A stretch of 64,000 nt of DNA from Emticicia sp965283955 (GTDB taxonomy: Bacteria; Bacteroidota; Bacteroidia; Cytophagales; Spirosomataceae). The notes under the pieces are model-generated. The model did no database searches. It was not told the origin of the DNA and saw only the letters and a list, made by a program, of their open reading frames with translations. The stretch lies in contig CBDIQW010000001.1 of NCBI GenBank assembly GCA_965283955.1, positions 3,038,001-3,102,000 of the forward strand, in the 5' to 3' direction. Each line of letters opens with the position of its first letter. Positions within the stretch are counted from its first letter, which is position 1. Of this stretch, positions 42,406 through 50,922 are shown one piece after another. Both the position numbers and the translations under genes were made by a program.

Positions 42406-42996
42406 TTAGTTTTTTATTCCTTTCAGTACTAAATCAAATGTTTGCCACAAAATCTCATCAGTCAGAATAAAAGGGTCGCCCGTGATACTTTTTCCTTCTT
42501 GATGAAAACGAATCAGATTATAAAGAGGAGCATACAAAATCGACCACGAAACCTCAATTGGCAAGGCTTTTATCTCGCCTCGTTGAATGGCATTTTGCAT
42601 GAAAATTCGCATTTTCTCTCGAAACTCGGCCACAATATTTTCGGTAACGGCCTCTCTAAACGAAGAGTTTTTTATTTGCTCATAAAAATCCATTTCGAGT
42701 TTATGGTTCATCATAAATGCGGCTCGGTTTTGCCACTGAACTCTCAGACCATCGGCAAAAGAAGCATACGGGTCGAAGTTTCTGAAAATAGTGGCATTGT
42801 GTTTTTCGGCAATTTCTCGCCCAATACTCACAATCAAATCTTCTTTATCCTTGTAATAAATGTAAAGTGTAGCGGGCGACACATTGGCGGCTCGTGCCAA
42901 TTTTTGCATGCTAAAACCCTCAAAACCTTGGCCTACGAGCAGTTCAAGGGCTTTTTGCTTCACAATTTGTTCTTTATGTTCGTCTCTGATTCTCAT
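42406..42996 (-). CDS. TetR/AcrR-family transcriptional regulator
   Basis: Repressor of about 196 residues. The HTH reads KALELLVGQGFEGFSMQKLA, RAANVSPATLYIYYKDKEDL. The start at 42996 (MRIRDEHKEQ) is preferred over an in-frame start at 43029, because the extra 11 residues would be encoded by the operator. The C-terminal ligand domain is divergent. It precedes the MFS gene by 24 bases and is divergent from the DUF1624 membrane protein. Confidence 0.9.
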   Translation of the reverse strand: MRIRDEHKEQIVKQKALELLVGQGFEGFSMQKLARAANVSPATLYIYYKDKEDLIVSIGREIAEKHNATIFRNFDPYASFADGLRVQWQNRAAFMMNHKLEMDFYEQIKNSSFREAVTENIVAEFREKMRIFMQNAIQRGEIKALPIEVSWSILYAPLYNLIRFHQEGKSITGDPFILTDEILWQTFDLVLKGIKN

Positions 42997-43004
42997 ATCG
43001 ACTA

Positions 43005-43032
43005 CAAAAATAAATGAATGTTCGTTCATTTA
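43005..43032 (-). promoter_or_regulatory. TetR operator overlapping the tetR promoter
   Basis: TAAATGAA-TGTTCG-TTCATTTA (43011-43032) contains TGAATG-TT-CGTTCA, a common TetR-family operator form. The minus-strand -7 element TATTTTTG is at 43012-43005, so bound repressor would block it. Confidence 0.75.
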
Positions 43033-43096
43033 AAACTAATTTCATCTATTTTAGTTTTACGAAATCGTTTTATTTCAAAAACAAAGTGGTTTTGTT

Positions 43097-43104
43097 TATA
43101 TTTG
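43097..43104 (+). promoter_or_regulatory. -7 element TATATTTG upstream of the DUF1624 gene
   Basis: TATATTTG matches TAnnTTTG and lies 28 bases before the start codon at 43132. The TetR operator is about 65 bases upstream of it. Confidence 0.5.
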
Positions 43105-43131
43105 GAAACACAAAAACCTTCCTTACAAATT

Positions 43132-44283
43132 ATGAAAAGAATTACTTCGATTGATGTCGTTCGTGGTATTGTTATGGTTATCATGGCTCTCGACCACACA
43201 CGAGATTTTTTATTGCAAAATGCTCTCACGCAAAACCCAACCGATTTATCAAATACTTACCCTGCCCTATTTTTCACTCGCTGGATTACGCATTTGTGTG
43301 CCCCAACGTTTGTGTTTTTATCGGGAGTTTCGGTGTATATTTCAGCCAAAAACCAAAACAATATCAGCGAAACCCGTAAGTTTTTACGAACTCGTGGACT
43401 TTGGCTCATATTCTTGGAGTTTAGCATTATTTCGTTCGGTATCTGGTCAGATATTGGTTTTCATACCCTGCTTTTCCAAGTCATTGCGGCCATCGGAGTT
43501 GGGTTTATCTTGTTATCGTTTTTGATTGGAAAATCGCACAAAATAGCCTTGGGCATTGGTAGCGTTATTATGATTTTCTATGGTTTGCTGGCATTAGTTC
43601 CCGAATCGGGTCTTAGAAATGCACTGAGTCCGCTTTTTGTACTTACGGTGCTTCCACTTGGCGAAAGATTGTTGATTTTGGCTTACCCAATACTGCCGTG
43701 GTGGTCAATTATGTTGATTGGCTATGGTTTAGGTGAATATTTCTTGGTAGAAAAAAACAAACGAACAGCATTTTTCATGAAAATGGCTGGTGGATTTTTG
43801 GGAGCGTTCTTACTGCTGCGTTTTATTAATATTTACGGCGACCCTGTGCCGTGGAGTGTTCAAACAAAACCTGTTTATACGTTTTTATCGTTTTTGAATG
43901 TTTCTAAAAACGCTCCTTCGCTTGACTTTACGCTTTGCATGGTCGGCATTGCGTTTGTGATGCTCTATTTGGCCGAACTTTATGGTGAAAATAAACTCAA
44001 ACTTTTCAAGATTTTTGGCAGTGTGCCGTTGTTCTATTACCTCATTCATTGGTACGTGATTCGCACTTTTTTAATCATTACATTTCTGGCGAAGGGCTAT
44101 CAGTGGAGCGATTTTGTATTTCATGAACAAACACTCGGCCGACCTAAAAACGATGATGGGCTTACACTTCCGCAAGTTTATTTGGCTTGGCTTACTGTCA
44201 TCCTGATTATGTATCCGCTTTGTAGGTGGTACAGTAATTATAAAAGCCAACACCCCGAAAAAACTTGGTTGCGGTATTTATAG
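43132..44283 (+). CDS. DUF1624/heparan-alpha-glucosaminide N-acetyltransferase-like membrane protein
   Basis: Polytopic membrane acyltransferase-like protein of about 383 residues. The opening MKRITSIDVVRGIVMVIMALDHTRDF is diagnostic for the DUF1624/HGSNAT family, with the conserved His in helix 1. About ten hydrophobic segments follow. The C-terminal region holds FGSVPLFYYLIHWYVI, with a second conserved His. The ORF reaches upstream to 43018 through the operator, but 43132 is the natural start. Substrate unknown. Confidence 0.88.
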   Translation: MKRITSIDVVRGIVMVIMALDHTRDFLLQNALTQNPTDLSNTYPALFFTRWITHLCAPTFVFLSGVSVYISAKNQNNISETRKFLRTRGLWLIFLEFSIISFGIWSDIGFHTLLFQVIAAIGVGFILLSFLIGKSHKIALGIGSVIMIFYGLLALVPESGLRNALSPLFVLTVLPLGERLLILAYPILPWWSIMLIGYGLGEYFLVEKNKRTAFFMKMAGGFLGAFLLLRFINIYGDPVPWSVQTKPVYTFLSFLNVSKNAPSLDFTLCMVGIAFVMLYLAELYGENKLKLFKIFGSVPLFYYLIHWYVIRTFLIITFLAKGYQWSDFVFHEQTLGRPKNDDGLTLPQVYLAWLTVILIMYPLCRWYSNYKSQHPEKTWLRYL

Positions 44284-44327
44284 TCGTTAATAAAAGAGAG
44301 ATTCTAAATGAATTTATCAGGTACATT

Positions 44328-44360
44328 AACGTCGGTAGGGTTTTGAGCCCTGCCGACGTT
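44328..44360. repeat. CGTCGGCAGGG dispersed hairpin, copy 3
   Basis: AACGTCGGTAGGGTT-TTG-AGCCCTGCCGACGTT followed by TTT. One stem position forms a G-T pair. It lies 45 bases after the DUF1624 stop and could terminate it. Confidence 0.75.
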
Positions 44361-44404
44361 TTTCAACTTAATGAAACTCAATAAAATCATAAGTAACAAA
44401 AAAA

Positions 44405-44430
44405 GAACACAGGTATTGCTGCCTGTGTTC
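44405..44430 (-). terminator. Intrinsic terminator of osmC
   Basis: On the minus strand GAACACAGG, an 8-base loop, CCTGTGTTC, then a run of seven T. A complete rho-independent terminator 29 bases after the osmC stop. Confidence 0.85.
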
Positions 44431-44458
44431 AGTAAATTTATGCGTGTTTTGATGATAC

Positions 44459-44875
44459 TTAAACTAAAGTAGCCGTTAGTGTGATTTCGGCATTGAATAA
44501 CTGCGAAATCGGACAATTTGCTTTGGCATTTAGGGCTGCTTCTTGGAATTGCTCTTCCGAAATATTTGGAATCGAAGCCGAAAGTTCTAAGTGAATGTGT
44601 GTGATTTTTCCATCTTCAAACACCACTTTTGCATTTGTGTCGATGTTATCGGCCGTGAAACCTAATTCGTTCAACACAAAACTAAATTTCATCGAAAAAC
44701 AACCTGCGTGAGCCGCTCCAATCAATTCTTCTGGGTTTGTACCTACGCCATCCGCAAAACGAGTTTTGAATGATAATTGAGCCTTATCAAGGGTTGTGCT
44801 TTGTGTAGAAACTGTTCCTACGCCTTCCATTCCTGTACCTTTCCAATTGGCCGATGCTTGTCTTGTAAATTTCAT
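44459..44875 (-). CDS. osmC: OsmC-family peroxiredoxin
   Basis: Organic hydroperoxide reductase of 138 residues, full length. The two redox cysteines are in GAAHAGCFSMKFSFVL (peroxidatic) and LNAKANCPISQLFNAEITL (resolving); NPEELIGAAHAGC is the family hallmark. It lies 100 bases after a Crp/Fnr regulator on the same strand and ends in a strong terminator. Confidence 0.93.
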   Translation of the reverse strand: MKFTRQASANWKGTGMEGVGTVSTQSTTLDKAQLSFKTRFADGVGTNPEELIGAAHAGCFSMKFSFVLNELGFTADNIDTNAKVVFEDGKITHIHLELSASIPNISEEQFQEAALNAKANCPISQLFNAEITLTATLV

Positions 44876-44975
44876 TATCTTTATTGTTTAAATTGTTATT
44901 TTGAATTTGATGATACAAAGGTCAGCATCAGCCACAACAAAAACTTTAACCCAAGTTAAAATCGTACAGAAATGT

Positions 44976-45566
44976 TTATTTTTTTTCGGAAAGACGTTTT
45001 CGGATTCTACTTAACGATGGCCCTTGAATGCCGAGATACGATGAAATATGATACAGCGGAATGGTATTCATAATATCGGGGTGAAAGGTAATCAAATCTA
45101 AGTATCGTTGTTCGGGCGTTTGGAAAAGTAAGCTTTCGGTGCGATTAAGCGACACGTTGGAGGCTTGTTCGGCAATTAATCTGCCCAGTCGCTCCCATTC
45201 GTGCGATTGTCGGTAAAGTGCCATTAAATTATCAAAGTGAATATAAATAACCTTTGAAGCTACCATCGACTGTGTATAAAAATGACACGGCACTTGGTTG
45301 ATAAAACTGGCATACGAAACCACCAGTTGATTATCGGTGTAGAAGAAAATATTTTTTTCGTCGGCAGTTTTTTCATCAACATAGTAGGTGCGAAATACAC
45401 CTTCCAAAACAAATCCAAGGTGTTTGCAGACCTGCTGGAAATCGTTGTAGAATTCGCCTTTTTTGTAGGTTTTTACTTGCCAATATTTTTTAGAAAGCCT
45501 AAAGGCATCTCGGCTCATACCCGAAAATGCCTTTAGGCTATTCTCTAAGATTTCGATTTCGGTCAT
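44976..45566 (-). CDS. Crp/Fnr-family transcriptional regulator
   Basis: Cyclic-nucleotide-binding-fold regulator of about 196 residues. The cNMP domain reads VKTYKKGEFYNDFQQVCKHLGFVLEGVFRTYYV. The C-terminal HTH is PLYHISSYLGIQGPSLSRIRKRLSEKK with the recognition helix PSLSRIRKR. The start at 45566 (MTEIEILENS) is preferred over 45614. Such single-copy regulators are frequent in Bacteroidota; the ligand is unknown. It is directly upstream of osmC and may control it. Confidence 0.9.
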   Translation of the reverse strand: MTEIEILENSLKAFSGMSRDAFRLSKKYWQVKTYKKGEFYNDFQQVCKHLGFVLEGVFRTYYVDEKTADEKNIFFYTDNQLVVSYASFINQVPCHFYTQSMVASKVIYIHFDNLMALYRQSHEWERLGRLIAEQASNVSLNRTESLLFQTPEQRYLDLITFHPDIMNTIPLYHISSYLGIQGPSLSRIRKRLSEKK

Positions 45567-45726
45567 TTTCAAGCATTTTTTAGCAAATATGCTTGACGAA
45601 TGTTGATAAATCAATAGAAATCGTGTGAAATAAGGTAGTTGTGTGGATTGCGTTTTCCCTTAAAATAACTTTTTCATAAAATTTGTGCAAAATACACTTC
45701 AAGCAATGCACTTGCTGCCGCTGAGC

Positions 45727-46221
45727 TTACTTCATCTCGTCGGCACTTGGCCCATAAGAACCAGGAATCGGAATATCCAAGAGGCGTAAGAAAACCCCTA
45801 ATTGAGCTCTATGATGAGTCGTTTGGCTCAACGCATTACGTACGGCTTCGGCTTTGCTTACATCCATAAAAATTTGGTCGCCTGCACGTAATTTCCACGA
45901 TTCGGTTAATTTCTCTTCATTTTCTGGAATAAGCTGTGTACGTCCATCAGCCAACGATTCTTCAAAATATGCCAATAATTCAGCCGTATTATTGATTTCT
46001 TTTGGCACGTAGGGCGTTGTTGCAAAATCTAATTCATCGGTCGTTAAAGCTAAAGTTACCCAAGTTGGCAGTTCGGCTACGTGCGTACCTAACTGGCGAA
46101 AAGTCATGCTTCTTGGGTGGGGCTGCCAGTCGAATCTATCATCAGGAATAAGCGATAACATTTTACGAGTGACGATTGATTCATATTCTAACTCTTTGAG
46201 GTACATTGCAATAAGTGACAT
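45727..46221 (-). CDS. DinB-family protein
   Basis: Four-helix DinB/YfiT-like protein of 164 residues, a metal-binding fold found in thiol S-transferases. Candidate metal ligands are His in RQLGTHVAELPTW and the pair in SQTTHHRAQLGVFLRLL. MSLIAMYLKELEYESIVTRK is the usual opening. An ACTGACA-N6-TGTCAGT operator is 44 bases upstream, and a WYL regulator gene follows in the same orientation 287 bases upstream. Confidence 0.9.
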   Translation of the reverse strand: MSLIAMYLKELEYESIVTRKMLSLIPDDRFDWQPHPRSMTFRQLGTHVAELPTWVTLALTTDELDFATTPYVPKEINNTAELLAYFEESLADGRTQLIPENEEKLTESWKLRAGDQIFMDVSKAEAVRNALSQTTHHRAQLGVFLRLLDIPIPGSYGPSADEMK

Positions 46222-46264
46222 ATTTTTTGAAGTTTTTGGTTAACAATGCAAAGAAAATATGCCT

Positions 46265-46286
46265 CACTGACAACCCTATGTCAGTG
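46265..46286. promoter_or_regulatory. CACTGACA-N6-TGTCAGTG operator, copy 2
   Basis: CACTGACA-ACCCTA-TGTCAGTG, an 8-bp inverted repeat upstream of the DinB gene. See copy 1 at 40951-40970. Confidence 0.78.
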
Positions 46287-46330
46287 CTTTTGAAAGTTTA
46301 TTCGGAACTACACGCTTTTTGACGTATCTC

Positions 46331-46451
46331 AGCGAATAAATTTGCTGACTAAGAGAATAAAGGTATATTTTCTTTCTTTTTTCGACTTTAAGTCGAAAAA
46401 CACATATACATTTTCTTATCCTTTGTTACCTTAGCTACCCATTTCAATGGG
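46331..46451. repeat. Three-hairpin dispersed element, copy 3
   Basis: Hairpin A AGCGAATAAATTTGCT (46331-46346, G-T pair), arm CTAAGAGAATAAAGG (46349-46363), hairpin B TTCGACTTTAAGTCGAA (46381-46397), arm CCTTTGTTACCTTAG (46420-46434), hairpin C CCCATTTCAATGGG (46438-46451). It lies between the WYL regulator stop and the DinB promoter. Confidence 0.75.
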
Positions 46452-46507
46452 TTTTATAATCAATAAATTTATAATATACAACTGATAGTAAAGATAAATT
46501 ACATATC

Positions 46508-47212
46508 TTATGAGACAATTAACAGATAATTTACAGGAATCTGCGGCATGTATTCACCTACTTCGATGTGGTCGGTCTTTTTGAAGGCTTGGTGCGTATC
46601 TTCGATTTTTGACATTCGTGAGACGTTAAAATCTCGGTATTCATTTCTTGTATGACACCACGCAATTAAGTGCCAGCCAAAAGCGTAGAAAATCAAACCG
46701 ATTGGTTCGGCTTGGCGACGGCTATGTTCTTCTTTATTGTTTCTATACGAAAACGCTATAATGGTTTTGGCGGCAATGGTTTGCTGCAAAATTGAGAGAT
46801 GTTCGTAGTCTTGCGTGAGGCGTTCGGGAACTTGATATTTGATATTATTGGTCAGAAACTCAACCTTTTCTTTTTGTTGCGTTGGTAAAATCGACTTTAT
46901 TTTATTGAGTGCGTTGGAGTAATGCTTCTGAATAGATTTGTCGGTAAAACCATAAACCAACGATTCGGTCAGAAGAAGGGCGTTGGCTTCTTCGGTTGAT
47001 AGCGAAATTGGTGGGAGAAAATAGCCCTGCACTACAAAATACCCTTTGTTTGGCTCAAAACTCAACGGAATGCCCGATTCGCTCAAAGCCTTTAAATCTC
47101 TGTAAACGGTACGGACACTAATTTTAAATTTCTCGGCAATTTTTTCGGCCGAAACATATTTTCTTGATTGTAAAAAGGTAAGAATCCCGAAAAGTCTATC
47201 TATGCGGTTCAT
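46508..47212 (-). CDS. YafY-type WYL-domain transcriptional regulator
   Basis: Regulator of 234 residues. The N-terminal winged helix is RIDRLFGILTFLQSRKYVSA with EKIAEKFKISVRTVYRDLKAL (recognition helix). The central WYL domain is AIAFSYRNNKEEHSRRQAEP followed by LIFYAFGWHLIAWCHTRNEY. WYL proteins often regulate adjacent DinB genes. The promoter at 47250-47280 (TTG-N20-TATATTTG, minus strand) holds the inverted repeat TATCTT-CAGAA-AAGATA (47261-47277) between its two elements. Confidence 0.92.
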   Translation of the reverse strand: MNRIDRLFGILTFLQSRKYVSAEKIAEKFKISVRTVYRDLKALSESGIPLSFEPNKGYFVVQGYFLPPISLSTEEANALLLTESLVYGFTDKSIQKHYSNALNKIKSILPTQQKEKVEFLTNNIKYQVPERLTQDYEHLSILQQTIAAKTIIAFSYRNNKEEHSRRQAEPIGLIFYAFGWHLIAWCHTRNEYRDFNVSRMSKIEDTHQAFKKTDHIEVGEYMPQIPVNYLLIVS

Positions 47213-47249
47213 TTTTAGTTTATCTTTTTCATAATTTTTCTAACTTATT

Positions 47250-47280
47250 CAAATATACGTTATCTTCAGAAAAGATACAA
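47250..47280 (-). promoter_or_regulatory. Promoter of the WYL regulator with internal inverted repeat
   Basis: Minus strand: TTG at 47280-47278, 20 bases, TATATTTG at 47257-47250. TATCTT-CAGAA-AAGATA fills the spacer and is a candidate operator distinct from the ACTGACA site. Confidence 0.6.
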
Positions 47281-47663
47281 TTTCGTTTCACCAAAACTAT
47301 TTTTTCTAAGATTCTCAATGTCCGAAGGCGTACTTAAATTGTCCATTTTCGGACATTTACTTTTTATAAAAAATATGCAAATATTTGACTATCAATACTT
47401 TATAAAGTTGGCACAGGTTTTGAAAAATACTATTTGCTGTCTAAATTAGGGTTTAGAGCATCAGATACACAAAATTATGAAAAAGCTATTATCACATTAA
47501 AAACAAAAACTTATTTCAAAACAAAACTTAAATCCATGCAACTTTTATGAAAAAATAGTGTCGTTGTCGTAATTACTTTTTGTAACCTTTTTTTATCAGA
47601 CAAGTATTCACACCAGATTGATTAATAATTGTTAAAAATACACCTCTTAACATTTATTAATAC

Positions 47664-47692
47664 TTGTCGAAAGCCAAGCAAAAATAAATTTG
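47664..47692 (+). promoter_or_regulatory. Promoter of the DUF5916 gene
   Basis: TTG at 47664-47666, 18 bases, TAAATTTG at 47685-47692, 56 bases before the start codon. Confidence 0.6.
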
Positions 47693-47747
47693 TGGCCGCA
47701 AAAGCTCTCTGCTTCTACGACACGAACTGTACTTACAAACAACAATT

Positions 47748-50228
47748 ATGAAAAAGCTCTTTTTACTAACTCTGATGCACTTGTGCATTGGCCTCGGCTT
47801 GGTGTCTGCTCAAACACCTACACCTCGCTCACTTGCAGCCAAACGCACCAACAAACCCGTAGTTATTGACGGCAAACTGAATGATTTGGCTTGGCAAGAT
47901 GCCGCCATAGCCGATGATTACACCGAGTTTCGGCCAACCGCTGGTCGAAAAGAAGAAAAAGGCAATCATACCGAAACTTTTTTGATGTATGATGATGCAG
48001 GAATCTATTTCGGAGGAACTTGTTTCGAGCGAAATGTGGATAGTATTTCAAAAGAATTGGCAGGACGTGATGGTTTCGGGATGAACGATTACATCGGTTT
48101 GATTTTCGATACGTATAACGACAAACTCAATGGTTTTGAGTATTTCCTAACGCCACTTGGCGAACAATGGGACGCAAAAATGACCTCAAACCAAAATAGT
48201 AATAACGGTGGTGAAGATTTTAGTTGGAATGCCGTCTGGAAAAGTGCCGTTGTGATTCATGACAAAGGTTGGAGTTTCGAGATGTTTTTACCTTATGCAG
48301 CCATCAGATTTAGTAAAGATAAAGTGCAAAATTGGGGGTTGAACATTACCCGAAGAAGGAGAAAAACCGAACAGCAATATACTTGGAATCCGATTGACCC
48401 CAATGTGAATGGTTTTCTGACCCAAGAAGGGCAATGGAAAGGAATTTCGGATATTAAACCTCCCCTTCGATTGCAGCTTTTTCCATATTTTTCGGTGTAT
48501 GCCAATCACTTCCCGACCGATGTGGCCAATCAGAAAAATTGGACAAATCAAGTTTCGGGAGGCTTGGACTTAAAATTAGGCTTAAATCAAGCCTTTACGC
48601 TTGACGCCACCTTAATTCCTGATTTTGGGCAAGTACAAAGTGATAATCAAGTCTTGAATCTGACCCCTTTCGAGGTAAAATTCAACGAATATCGTTCTTT
48701 TTTTACGGAAGGTACTGAGCTTTTCAATAAGGGGAATTTGTTTTATTCTCGGCGAATCGGAGGCACACCGATTAATTTATATGATGCCTACGATGACGTA
48801 AAAGCCAATGAAAGAATGCTAAGAAACCCATCGGAAGCAAAGCTAATTAATGCCTCAAAGATTTCGGGGAGAACAAAAAGCGGTTTGGGTGTGGGTATTC
48901 TGAATGCTGTTACGCAAGCACAATACGCCACCATCGAAAATATCGAAACGGGCGAAATCAGGAAGTTTGAAACCAACCCAACGACCAATTATAACCTTTT
49001 TGTGCTTGACCAAACACTCAAGAATAATTCGAGCGTGAGTTTTGTCAATACGAGCGTTTTACGAGGTGGAAACGAATATAATGCTAATGTGAGTGCCGCT
49101 CTTTTTAGCTTTTACGACAAGAAAAATACCTATAATTTGGCAGGAAGTGCCTCGCTCAGTCATTTGAAATACAAAACACCTGATAGCGAAAACTCACTCG
49201 GTTATAGTCATAGTCTAAGTTTCGGAAAGAATAGCGGCCGATTCAATTATCATCTTTCACAGGCCTTGACCGATGAAAAATATACCAGCAACGATTTAGG
49301 TTATTTTACGAATAATAATTTTATCAATCATAACCTCCACGTTGGCTACCGATACACCGAACCAAAAGGCTGGTATAATCGCTTATTTTTGAATTTTAAT
49401 GCTGGCTTGAGTAATTTATACACCCAAATCGGCGAAATAGATAGTAAATATCAGAATTCGAGATTCAATGCCAATATTAATGCACAGACAAAAAAATTGA
49501 TTTGGTTTGGTGCTTTTGCTAATTATAACCCTGTTCAGAATGACTTTTACGAGCCACGCACAATGGGAAAAGTTTTCAGAAGAGGTGGAAGCGTAGCTTT
49601 TGGAGGTTGGATAGAGAGTAATTCGGCAAAGAAATATTCGGTCAATGCCGAGGTGGTTGAAAGGGTATTTTTAAATTTTTATAAACTCAGCGGTTTTGAT
49701 GTATTCTTAGGGCAAAACTACCGCTTTAATAGTAAGTTTTCGATTGGATTGCAACTTGGGTTTCAGCCAAGACCAAGAGGTTTGGGTTATACCACAACCC
49801 TCAACGATGGCACAACCTTATTTGCTATCCGAAAAGTAAGCACTATTGATAATGTATTAAACCTAAAATATAATTTCACCAACAAAATGGGACTCACTTT
49901 CAGAGCCAGACATTATATGAGCGTGGTTGATAACAAAGAGTTTTTTACGCTCAATGATGATGGTTCATTAAGCCCAAAAACAGGACAAACCGAGAAGTAC
50001 AACCGTAATGTCAATTATTTTAATATTGATATGGTTTATACGTGGCAGTTTGCTCCTGGTAGCTTCCTGAATGTTGTGTGGAAAGATGCAGGAGTTATGA
50101 GTTCAGAAATAGCCAACACCCGTTACTTTGATAATTTTCAGAATACGATACAAAGCAATCAAAATAATAATTTATCCATCAAAGTCATCTATTTCTTAGA
50201 CTATTTACAGCTTAAACAACGAAGGTAG
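47748..50228 (+). CDS. DUF5916 domain-containing outer-membrane protein with CBM9-like N-terminus
   Basis: Large exported protein of 826 residues with signal peptide MKKLFLLTLMHLCIGLGLVSAQ. Residues of about 30-230 form a carbohydrate-binding module family 9-like domain (PVVIDGKLNDLAWQDA, then IYFGGTCFERNVDSI and WSFEMFLPYAAIRFSK). The rest is DUF5916, a predicted large beta-barrel with many aromatic-rich strands and a final strand ending FLDYLQLKQRR. Typical of Bacteroidota; role unknown, perhaps polysaccharide handling. The ABC ATPase gene follows by 26 bases. Confidence 0.88.
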   Translation: MKKLFLLTLMHLCIGLGLVSAQTPTPRSLAAKRTNKPVVIDGKLNDLAWQDAAIADDYTEFRPTAGRKEEKGNHTETFLMYDDAGIYFGGTCFERNVDSISKELAGRDGFGMNDYIGLIFDTYNDKLNGFEYFLTPLGEQWDAKMTSNQNSNNGGEDFSWNAVWKSAVVIHDKGWSFEMFLPYAAIRFSKDKVQNWGLNITRRRRKTEQQYTWNPIDPNVNGFLTQEGQWKGISDIKPPLRLQLFPYFSVYANHFPTDVANQKNWTNQVSGGLDLKLGLNQAFTLDATLIPDFGQVQSDNQVLNLTPFEVKFNEYRSFFTEGTELFNKGNLFYSRRIGGTPINLYDAYDDVKANERMLRNPSEAKLINASKISGRTKSGLGVGILNAVTQAQYATIENIETGEIRKFETNPTTNYNLFVLDQTLKNNSSVSFVNTSVLRGGNEYNANVSAALFSFYDKKNTYNLAGSASLSHLKYKTPDSENSLGYSHSLSFGKNSGRFNYHLSQALTDEKYTSNDLGYFTNNNFINHNLHVGYRYTEPKGWYNRLFLNFNAGLSNLYTQIGEIDSKYQNSRFNANINAQTKKLIWFGAFANYNPVQNDFYEPRTMGKVFRRGGSVAFGGWIESNSAKKYSVNAEVVERVFLNFYKLSGFDVFLGQNYRFNSKFSIGLQLGFQPRPRGLGYTTTLNDGTTLFAIRKVSTIDNVLNLKYNFTNKMGLTFRARHYMSVVDNKEFFTLNDDGSLSPKTGQTEKYNRNVNYFNIDMVYTWQFAPGSFLNVVWKDAGVMSSEIANTRYFDNFQNTIQSNQNNNLSIKVIYFLDYLQLKQRR

Positions 50229-50254
50229 ATGGCGAAAGTCCGTAAACAAAACCA

Positions 50255-50917
50255 ATGATTGAACTAAAAAATATCTCCAAGTACTATCCCGCAGGATTCG
50301 GTAAAACCTATGTTTTACGCAACATTAACCTCGAAATAAAAGAGGGCGAATTTGTATCAATCATGGGGCCATCGGGTTCGGGAAAATCAACCCTTCTTCA
50401 TATTTTGGGCTTACTCGAAGAGGCTTCTGAAGGAGAATATTTATTAGACGAGACTTCGGTTCAGAAACTTTCTGAAAAGAAACGCACCGAACTGCATCGC
50501 ACAAGCATTGGTTTTGTTTTTCAGGCTTATCATTTGATTGATGAACTCACGGTTTACGAAAACATCGAAACCCCACTGCTTTACAAAGGACAGTCGTCGG
50601 CCGAGCGAAAAAGTCGTGTAGCCGATGTACTCGACCGCTTCAATATTGTAGCCAAAAAAGACCTTTTTCCCTCGCAACTTTCAGGCGGACAACAACAACT
50701 CGTGGGCATTGCCCGAGCCATTGTAGCCGAACCAAAAATTATCTTTGCCGATGAGCCAACGGGTAATCTTCATTCCGAACACGCCCAGCAAATCATGGAG
50801 CTTTTCAAAGAGCTAAATCAGAAAGATGGCGTAACTATCGTGCAGGTAACTCACTCAGAAGCCAACGCCGAATATGGTAATAGAATTATAAGATTGAAAG
50901 ATGGTTGGATAGAATAG
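50255..50917 (+). CDS. ABC transporter ATP-binding protein (LolD/MacB type)
   Basis: ATPase of 220 residues, full length. Walker A GPSGSGKST, Q-loop VFQAYHLIDELTVYENIE, signature LSGGQQQLVGIARA, Walker B IIFADEPTGNLHS, switch His VTHSEAN. The LolD/MacB subgroup works with FtsX-type permeases on lipoproteins, peptides or drugs. No permease is adjacent: the next gene is a TolC-like channel. The second half of the signature is QQQL rather than the usual QQRV. Confidence 0.92.
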   Translation: MIELKNISKYYPAGFGKTYVLRNINLEIKEGEFVSIMGPSGSGKSTLLHILGLLEEASEGEYLLDETSVQKLSEKKRTELHRTSIGFVFQAYHLIDELTVYENIETPLLYKGQSSAERKSRVADVLDRFNIVAKKDLFPSQLSGGQQQLVGIARAIVAEPKIIFADEPTGNLHSEHAQQIMELFKELNQKDGVTIVQVTHSEANAEYGNRIIRLKDGWIE

Positions 50918-50922
50918 CAGCC

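Larger units (their letters stand above)
47213..47747. other. 535-base intergenic region, divergent WYL regulator and DUF5916 gene
   Basis: Holds the WYL-gene promoter (47250-47280) and the DUF5916 promoter (47664-47692). In the middle AT-rich DNA there is a tiny ATG-AAA-AAG ORF of seven codons at about 47477 and a TTGGCAC-N5-TTGA string near 47408 that loosely resembles a sigma-54 promoter. No other structure was seen. Confidence 0.4.

Noticed and set aside
47400..47430. Sigma-54 promoter (TTGGCAC-N5-TTGA)
   Set aside because: The -12 element lacks the conserved GC, the site is over 300 bases from the next start, and a good sigma-A-type promoter is closer.
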